NCBI GenBank assembly: GCA_022376925.1
Contig: JAIOJX010000032.1
Coordinates: 199,760,939-199,824,938 of the forward strand
Direction of reading: 5' to 3'
DNA: 64,000 nucleotides
Source of the DNA: Tragulus kanchil
Lineage: Eukaryota > Chordata > Mammalia > Artiodactyla > Tragulidae
Numbering within the stretch: the stretch's first letter is position 1; each line of letters opens with the position of its first letter. Below are positions 57,358 through 64,000 of this stretch, in pieces. Below the pieces are notes generated by a model that was not told the DNA's origin, did no database searches, and saw only the letters and a list, made by a program, of their open reading frames with translations. The position numbers and the translations under genes are program-made.

Positions 57358-57653
57358 TCTGAATTGGGAGCAAAAGCAGGTTACTGCACATGCCCCTTTG
57401 TACTCAACACAATCAAAGGGGTGGGCAAAACACCTCAGTCACCCCTCTAGCCCAACCCCTGGACACCCCTACCCTCAGTCCATATAGGGCACCAGCTTGC
57501 CCTCACCTCAGGAAGTGAGCAAGCCAGGGAACCTGTTGCTTGTTCTCACTCCCCCTGCTGCAGGAGGAGCTGCAATAAAGCCTTGACTGAAATTCTGAAT
57601 TTTCTTGTCAATTTTTCCTGATTGGGGAAGGCCAAGAATCCTGATCAGTATCA
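57358..57653 (+). mobile_element. Probable ruminant ERV LTR (partial or short solo LTR)
   Basis: The 3' part is LTR-like: 'cagtccatatagggcaccag' with a TATA-like element, then 'gctgcaggaggagctgcaat', AATAAA at about 57573-57578, and a U5-like end closing in GTATCA at about 57653. I recall similar LTRs in cattle. The left end is a guess, taken from the first TG after the BovB fragment. Confidence 0.55.
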
Positions 57654-57782
57654 CTGTATCTCTGTTTTCTAGAATAGAGTCAGCTGCATGGCAGAAATTC
57701 TGATAGAGGGAAAGAATATAACAAATAACCTGGGCTCAGTATAAAACATATGATTTTAAGTATATAATGGGGTGAATTTTTA

Positions 57783-58051
57783 TAAGGTACTTTTTTCTTC
57801 TTTTTCCCCAACACATCTCTTTCATTTATATATTTTTTTTAATTTTCATCCATCTTTTCATTCTTTGGCCTGTGTGGGCCTCCCACTGCAGTGGCCTCTC
57901 TCACTGAGGAGCACTGGCTCTGGGCACACGCACTCCAGAGCACTGGTTCTTAATTGGACACATGGGTCTTCTTGGGCCAGGGATCAAACCAGTGCCCCTT
58001 GCACTGCAAGGCGGACTCTTTACCCACTGGACCATCACGGAAGCCCTAACT
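57783..58051 (-). mobile_element. tRNA-derived SINE with TSD, minus strand
   Basis: The head is at about 58046 ('ccatcacggaagccc' on the plus strand) and the T-rich end near 57785-57840. GGGTGAATTTTTA occurs at 57770-57782 and 58052-58064. It contains the extended-tail segment and a short deletion in the body. Confidence 0.92.
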
Positions 58052-58069
58052 GGGTGAATTTTTAACAAA

Positions 58070-58534
58070 TCCATATATCTATGAAACCACACTCTTATTA
58101 GGATATAGAACATTTCTACCATCTCAGAAAGCTGTCTTGTGCCCCTTCTTGTCAATTCCCACCACTCACAGTCAATCACTGTTACAATTTCTAATGCAGA
58201 TTGGTTTTGCCTGTTCTTGAACTTCACATAAATGGACTTATATAATATGCACACTTTTGTGGCTTTTTTTCCTCCTGCATCATATTTCTGATATATATAT
58301 ATATATCTTATATTTTTTTCTGCTGGTCATTCTATTTTATTATTACTATTCTAAGAATATACCATATTTTATTTATCAACTCTCTTGCTGTTTGAGACCA
58401 CTATAAAGTAGTGGTTTCCAGTTTGAGACTACTATAAAGCTATCATTTGAAGCTACTATAAAGCTATTATTAAAGATTTTTTAACAAAATATTTTTGTGA
58501 GTATGTATCTTCATCTCTTTTGGATAAAGAAATT
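58070..58534 (-). repeat. Old L1 (L1M-like), left part
   Basis: On the minus strand this is the 3' region of an old L1 ('aacttcacataaatggactt', 'ggtttccagtttgagactac', 'cttcatctcttttggataaa'). It is interrupted at 58535 by a younger L1 and resumes at 59302 in register. Confidence 0.75.
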
Positions 58535-58689
58535 TGCCAGAAATCCCACTACTAGGCATATATCCTGAGGAAATTGAAGTCGAAAAAGATACATGTATCC
58601 CATTGTTCAATGCAGCACTATTTACAATAGCTAGAACAAGAGGCAATCAAATATTCATTAGCAGATGAATGGATAAAGACGTTGTGGTA

Positions 58690-58754
58690 CACACACACAC
58701 ACATATATATACACACACACACACATACACACACACACACACACACACATATAC
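58690..58754. repeat. (CA)n / (TA)n microsatellite inside L1
   Basis: The run alternates CA and short TA blocks and replaces the usual short stretch between 'ttgtggtaca' and 'atacaatgga' of L1 ORF2. It is likely polymorphic. Confidence 0.95.
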
Positions 58755-59181
58755 AATGGAATATTACTCAGCCATAAAAAGAAATGCATTTGAGTCAGTT
58801 ACAATGAGGTGGATGAATCTAGAACCTAATATACAGAGTGAAGTAAGTCAGAAAGAGAAAGATAAATACTGTACACTGACACATGCATATGGAATCTAGA
58901 AAGATGGTACTGATAAACGTATATGCAGAGCAACAGTGGAGAAAAATACATAGAGTACTTGAACTCTATGAGACATATGGGCATTGAGGGGAGGGAGGGG
59001 AATCTGCTGTAAGACTAAGGGAACTCAAACAGGGGCTCTGTAACAACCTAGAGGGCTGCAACGGGGAGGGACGTTCCAAAGGGAGGGGACATATGTGTAC
59101 CTATGGTAGATTCAGGTTGAGGTGGGGCAGTAAACAACAAAACTCTGCCAAAAATAAAATAAATAACTGGTATCTCATGTA

Positions 59182-59260
59182 TTGGGTTGGCCAAAAGTTT
59201 GTTCAAATGTTTCTGTAATAGCATATAGAAGAACCCAAATGAACTTTTTGGCCAATCCAA
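59182..59260. mobile_element. mariner-type MITE
   Basis: The left end TTGGGTTGGCCAAAA and the reverse complement of the right end, TTGGATTGGCCAAAAA, are inverted repeats, and TA flanks both sides (59180-59181 and 59261-59262). The 79-bp element lies in the tail of the younger L1. It resembles the mariner MITEs of ruminants and whales. Confidence 0.9.
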
Positions 59261-59301
59261 TAATATTTGACATTCTGTAACAAAAAAGAAAAGAAGAAAG
59301 C

Positions 59302-59940
59302 AAGAAATTCGCTGGGTCTTGGTTTAGATAGGCTATGCTTAGTTGGGTTAGAAACTGTCAAACAACTTTCCAAAGTGCTCATGTCATTTTTCCTCCCTAT
59401 CTGCTCTACTTGAGAATTCCTACACTCTCATGCTCACCAATATCTGGTGGTATCAGTCTTTTTCATCTTAAATATCTTCATGAGTATAAAATGATACTTC
59501 ATTATGATTTTAATTTCCCTGATTACTAAAGATTTGGAGCATCTTTTCATAGGCCTATTGACCAATTGTGTACCTTATTTTATATGTCGATTCTTTTGCT
59601 CAATTCTTACTGTCTTTTTATTAGTGAACTATAAGAGATCTTTGTATATTCTGAAGACAGGCATTTTTACATACATATCTTGAAAATATTCTCTCCCAGT
59701 CTATGTCTCACTCTTTAATTTTAAGGATATTTAAGAAATTTTTGATTTTGATAAACACCAAATATAGTACGTCATACCTTTGTAGTCTCTCCAAGAAATT
59801 GTTGTCTACCTCAAGGTCACAAAGATATTTCCTTACATTTTCTTCTAGAAGTTTTATAATTTTAGCTTATGCATTTAGGTTTATGATCCATTATAAATTA
59901 ATTCTTCTCAAGGCTATAACTCAAAACCTTTAACTCTTGC
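59302..59940 (-). repeat. Old L1 (L1M-like), right part
   Basis: 'cgctgggtcttggtttagat', 'aacaactttccaaagtgctc', 'tttggagcatcttttcatag' and 'gatctttgtatattctgaag' continue the old L1 on the minus strand. The frames here are L1 antisense. Confidence 0.8.
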
Positions 59941-60019
59941 CAGGTCTGAACTGCTCCAAAGTGGTACAGTGACTACTGTGCCAGATGGGCCTTTGTATTT
60001 TAGCTCAAATAATCTCCAA

Positions 60020-60185
60020 AAACATTCACTGAAGTCTCTATTATCATGTTTTTACAGAGGAGGAAATTTAGGCTGAGTTAAGTGTCTGGAGTCAGGCTGC
60101 AGAATCAACAGTGACATTCAGAGTTTAGCCCAGGTTAGCAGACTCAAAACCCATACCTGTTCTACTACAAGACCCACAGCTTCAT
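60020..60185 (-). repeat. MIR SINE remnant
   Basis: 'ttacagaggaggaaatttag', 'ggctgagttaagtgtctgga' and 'gactcaaaacccatacctgt' follow the reverse complement of MIR. The second stitched copy is at about 61147-61312. Confidence 0.65.
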
Positions 60186-60689
60186 ACTGCATATCACTGG
60201 GGAAAAAAGCATGCAAGAAAGGATGTAATAGAGAAGGTAAAGTTGAGTCAGGTCTATAGCATGTTTCACTTAAGCAAACAGGTCAGAGATGTGTTCCTAT
60301 CTTGGAGAACGTCTTAAGAGTAAGTCCTTGAGCCATAAGCATACTCTTTGCTAATGTCAGCGGATAGGTCTTACTTGTAGAAAAATAAAATAAATGACCC
60401 CAGGTAAACCTCATAAGTGCTCAGTGCTCAGTTGCTCAGTTCTGATTATTTTTTTCTCCAGAACTCTCATTTTTCCCTTCAAATCTTATATTTAACAACA
60501 AATATCGCTATCATTTGTTTTCCTTAAAGTAACAAGCTCACTTCATTTTTCTCAAGAAACTCTCAAGAAAACATTTTTATGCCAAATTTCCAAGTCTGAA
60601 CACTCAGAGTTTACATTTCATGGAATGAAAAGCATAACTAGTTCAACATGCAGTCAAACACTCACACAAGCATTATTCATTCCTCAAAT

Positions 60690-60892
60690 GCGTCTCTTCT
60701 TCATACGTGTCTCCTTGTAACCCTTCAGACTATAGCCCATCAGGCTTCTCTGTCCATAGGGTTCTGCAGGTAAGAATACTGGAGTGGGTTGCCATGCCCT
60801 CCTCCAGGAGATATTCTCAGCCCAGGAATCAAACCCGCATCTCCTCACTGCAGGTGGAATCTTTACCTGCTGACCCATAAAGGAAGCTCTAT
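60690..60892 (-). mobile_element. Bov-A2 SINE, minus strand
   Basis: 'gactatagcccatcaggctt', 'actggagtgggttgccatgc', 'ggaatcaaacccgcatctcc' and 'tttacctgctgacccataaa' define the reverse element. Confidence 0.9.
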
Positions 60893-61815
60893 CCAAATTT
60901 CATGCACATGGACAAGTTATCAAGCCACCCTGCCTTTTGTTTCTCCCAAGGGACCATGATAGACCCCAAATGTGTCTCTTGAACTCAAAGCACAGACTTC
61001 AGTAGTTACTATAGTCAGATCTGAAAAAGAAAGGAAAGTTCCTGTAAACTGTAGAGATGCAAAACAAGTTGTCTGTTGCTCTGCTACCTAAACCTACATC
61101 CACAGGTAAAAGTCTCTTATCTGTATTTTAGCTCAAATAATCTCCAAAACATTCACTGAAGTCTCTATTATCATGTTTTACAGAGGAGGAAATTTAGGCT
61201 GAGTTAAGTGTCTGGAGTCAGGCTGCAGAATCAACAGTGACATTCAGAGTTTAGCCCAGGTTAGCAGACTCAAAACCCATACCTGTTCTACTACAAGACC
61301 CACAGCTTCATACTGCATATCACTGGGGAAAAAAGCATGCAAGAAAGGATGTAATAGAGAAGGTAAAGTTGAGTCAGGTCTATAGCATGTTTCACTTAAG
61401 CAAACAGGTCAGAGATGTGTTCCTATCTTGGAGAACGTCTTAAGAGTAAGTCCTTGAGCCATAAGCATACTCTTTGCTAATGTCAGCGGATAGGTCTTAC
61501 TTGTAGAAAAATAAAATAAATGACCCCAGGTAAACCTCATAAGTGCTCAGTGCTCAGTTGCTCAGTTCTGATTATTTTTTTCTCCAGAACTCTCATTTTT
61601 CCCTTCAAATCTTATATTTAACAACAAATATCGCTATCATTTGTTTTCCTTAAAGTAACAAGCTCACTTCATTTTTCTCAAGAAACTCTCAAGAAAACAT
61701 TTTTATGCCAAATTTCCAAGTCTGAACACTCAGAGTTTACATTTCATGGAATGAAAAGCATAACTAGTTCAACATGCAGTCAAACACTCACACAAGCATT
61801 ATTCATTCCTCAAAT

Positions 61816-62018
61816 GCGTCTCTTCTTCATACGTGTCTCCTTGTAACCCTTCAGACTATAGCCCATCAGGCTTCTCTGTCCATAGGGTTCTGCAGGTAAG
61901 AATACTGGAGTGGGTTGCCATGCCCTCCTCCAGGAGATATTCTCAGCCCAGGAATCAAACCCGCATCTCCTCACTGCAGGTGGAATCTTTACCTGCTGAC
62001 CCATAAAGGAAGCTCTAT
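61816..62018 (-). mobile_element. Bov-A2 SINE, stitched second copy
   Basis: This is the second rendering of 60690-60892, offset 1126 bp. Confidence 0.9.
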
Positions 62019-62240
62019 CCAAATTTCATGCACATGGACAAGTTATCAAGCCACCCTGCCTTTTGTTTCTCCCAAGGGACCATGATAGACCCCAAATGTG
62101 TCTCTTGAACTCAAAGCACAGACTTCAGTAGTTACTATAGTCAGATCTGAAAAAGAAAGGAAAGTTCCTGTAAACTGTAGAGAGATGCAAAACAAGTTGT
62201 CTGTTGCTCTGCTACCTAAACCTACATCCACAGGTAAAAG

Positions 62241-63799
62241 CAGATTTTCACAAGCTACCAGCATTCTGTCACACCTGGAGCTGTTCTCTGCAGTGCTGGC
62301 TTGAGGCCCCTCCCTTGTACCAGTGATTCAAGAAGAACCTAAAGGCCACTTATCAAGAGACATAGTAGGGGAAGGAGACTAAATTCAATAATAACTATAT
62401 GCCTATAGTTCTCCAAGCTTCTGATATTTCATAAACACAGAGGAAGTTTGTTTTGCCCCACATCAATTGGGGAGATTGCTACTGCTTTCTAGTAAAAGGA
62501 AGCAAGTGCCATTCCAAATGAAACAGTTCTGGTTTAGAGGAAAAGAAAACCCTGAAACACTGTAGGATCTCACCACTCAAAATATGTTGAGAGACGAGCA
62601 CTGTCAGCCTCACCTTGGGTCTTATAAAATGCAGTTTCTCAGGCCCCACCCAGACTAACTGAATCAGAAATGGAGGAAGGTCTCCCTGATAGTTGCCACA
62701 CATACACACAATAAAAGACAATGAAAGAAGGAAGAAGGGATCTGCGAAGGGTGTGTGCTCATTCCCCAAATGTATCCCATAGGAGTGTTATTCCAGGTGA
62801 TACCTTAGTCAGTCTCTGAGCATCAGTGGGCTGGAGTGACCTCTGCCATTTCACACCAATCCCCTAAAAAGCCTCTATGGATCTGTAAGTTGGCGAGGTC
62901 TCTTAGTTGTGAGCTGTGTCAGGCCACATCATGGAGAGGGCATCCTCGGTGACCCTTTGCTCCAGGTGGCCCAGGGAAGCCCTGCCTCAGGACTCTGAGT
63001 CACCTGTACTCACTGCAGCTGCCTTGATAGGCCCTCTCCGAGGGCATGATTCATGAGATGAGCGGGATGCAGGCTTATTCTTTACAGGCCCATCAAGCTG
63101 TCGTACCTCCAGCAAACAGGAAGGTGCAGTGGCTGGGATTAGGATTGGCCTTCTCTGTTTATGGCCTGTTCCTGTTCATAAATTTGGAGCAGGAGGGCAG
63201 AGTGATTGCAGGTTGTTGTGGGGCTGGAAGGGGAGCAGGAGGTGGTGAAGGAGGAGGGATGTGGGCAATGCCGTGAAAAGCTAACGCGGAGCTGGTGCTC
63301 CCTCAAGGTCACTTTGCTTCTGCAGCAAAAAGAAAAAAAAAATTCTCATTTCCTACATTTCTGCACCATTATAGACACAGATTAGATAAAATTCTGGCCC
63401 TAAGAAAACTGCTGGGTTTTTCTTTTTTGGTTTCTTTTTTAAGATGCCATGGTGTTTATGAGGAGGCCTAACCAATGAAGCATAAAGTCACTAAAGGAGA
63501 TTTCTCGTTGGCTCAAGGGCTGCAAATCAAGAAGATGATTTGTTTTTCGTCTGATGATGGCTCCAGAAGGAAAGAATAGGAAGAAAAAGATCGGCACCGT
63601 GAGAGCAAAACCAAAAAAAAAGAAAACTAGAAGAGCTCATCAGAATGTCCAGAATTTGTCCAAAGATACTGTATAGCTAAGATAGTGTGGGATTCTACTC
63701 TCTGAGATTAAAAAATGTGGAAAGGCTTTTGTAAAGACACACTAACCATTGGCTTATTAACAACAAGCTGATTAATTTTATTAATGATAGTAGTAATTA
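62241..63799. other. Unique noncoding stretch
   Basis: No mobile element is recognised. 62880-63300 is the most GC-balanced non-island sequence in the window and may contain a conserved element. The 76-codon frame at 63046-63276 ends in glycine-rich low complexity and shows no domain. An A-run lies at about 63328-63341. Confidence 0.4.
63554..63676 (+). other. 40-codon lysine-rich small open frame
   Basis: The frame opens with two adjacent ATG codons at 63554 and 63557 and closes with TAG at 63674. The product would be strongly basic, with clusters RKKK and KPKKKKTRR that look like nuclear localisation signals. A-rich sequence makes lysine runs likely by chance, and I see no homology. It may be a fragment of a processed pseudogene. 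Confidence 0.15.
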
Positions 63800-64000
63800 C
63801 AGGAAGCATAAAACACTGAACTTGTGCCAGGCACTGTTACAGGTTCTCACCACACTGTCGCATTTAACCATCACCACGACAGGATAAAAAAGTCCAATTG
63901 TCATCCTGTTCATCTCACAGATAGAGAAAGGGAGGCTTAGGGCTGTGAAGTCACTTGGCCAAGGTCACAAAGCTAGTTGATAGCAAATCATTAAACTCAG
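63800..64000 (-). repeat. MIR SINE remnant, running to the window end
   Basis: 'cttgtgccaggcactgttac', 'cgcatttaaccatcaccacg', 'gagaaagggaggcttagggc' and 'ggccaaggtcacaaagctag' are the reverse complement of MIR in order. It is the clearest MIR in the window. Confidence 0.88.

Larger units (their letters stand above)
58535..59301 (+). mobile_element. Younger artiodactyl L1, 5'-truncated, inserted in old L1
   Basis: The end of the ORF2 frame ('aatggaatattactcagcca', 'gaggtggatgaatctagaac', 'agtgaagtaagtcagaaaga') is followed by the L1 3' UTR and AAAATAAAATAAATAA. AAGAAATT occurs at 58527-58534 and 59302-59309 as the target duplication. A (CA)n expansion lies inside the coding part, so the copy is dead. 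Confidence 0.88.
59994..62240. repeat. Tandem copy pair 17
   Basis: Copy one is 59994-61112 and copy two is 61122-62240, offset about 1126-1128 bp, with a 9-bp joint. Differences are one-base indels in A- and T-runs and an extra AG near 62182. The 70-codon frames at 60684 and 61810 are one SINE seen twice. Confidence 0.92.

Noticed and set aside
1..64000. A new defence, biosynthetic or mobile operon system
   Set aside because: The window is vertebrate repeat-rich DNA without gene clusters. The striking regularity is better explained by assembly tiling.

Overview
The window is nuclear DNA from a ruminant artiodactyl, probably a pecoran; I cannot name the species. It contains BovB LINE 3' ends, Bov-A2 and Bov-tA/CHR-type tRNA-derived SINEs, an artiodactyl-type L1 3' end, a ruminant-type mariner MITE and many old MIR/L2/L1M/DNA-transposon remnants. 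Nothing looks bacterial or phage-derived: there are no operons, ribosome binding sites, CRISPR arrays or long open frames. I find no convincing protein-coding gene. It reads as intergenic or deep intronic sequence. The longest open frames lie in the antisense strand of SINEs or in a CpG-rich patch.

The dominant feature is not biology in the usual sense. Seventeen times along the window a block of about 1.1 kb is followed at once, in direct orientation, by a near-identical second copy. The pairs start near 3201, 6371, 9562, 11631, 13928, 17144, 21202, 25521, 32773, 38023, 41247, 44505, 47691, 49749, 51816, 54036 and 59994. They add about 19 kb, or 30% of the window. The copies differ by small indels, mostly deletions near the copy edges and in homopolymers, and by a few substitutions. 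Once the second copies are removed on paper, the distances between successive events fall close to whole multiples of about 1.03 kb. I read this as an assembly artefact: overlapping consensus tiles from a long-read assembler joined without trimming. It is not a real tandem duplication array. Any annotation, copy number or gene-family statement from this contig should first collapse these pairs.

Layout after mentally collapsing the pairs: 1-3200 holds two minus-strand tRNA SINEs, a BovB 3' end and a perfect 18-bp hairpin. 3201-5600 holds a MIR, a CpG-rich patch and a hAT-like fragment. 6164-16200 holds a Bov-tA SINE, L1M-like tails, a TA/TG-rich microsatellite and a Bov-tA2 SINE. 16200-21200 holds a pogo/Tigger-like MITE, a decayed endogenous retrovirus 3' end with a full LTR, and a SINE with a perfect 16-bp target duplication. 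21200-30400 is dense in Bov-A2, BovB and tRNA SINEs, including two SINEs at one target site and a 72-bp mini-insertion inside a SINE. 30400-41250 is mostly unique with a BovB end and nested old repeats. 41250-56200 is mainly L2/MIR-rich AT-rich DNA. 56200-59950 is a nest of LTR, BovB, SINE, old L1, younger L1 and mariner. 62241-64000 is mostly unique and ends in a MIR.

The biological points most worth checking are the SINE subtype with a shared extra segment of about 45 bp before its tail, the fold-back at 3073-3130, the mini-insertion at 29225-29296 and the CpG-rich patch at 5030-5400. I found no evidence for a new enzymatic or defence system. Repeat-family names come from recognition by eye, and boundaries are approximate unless a target-site duplication is given.
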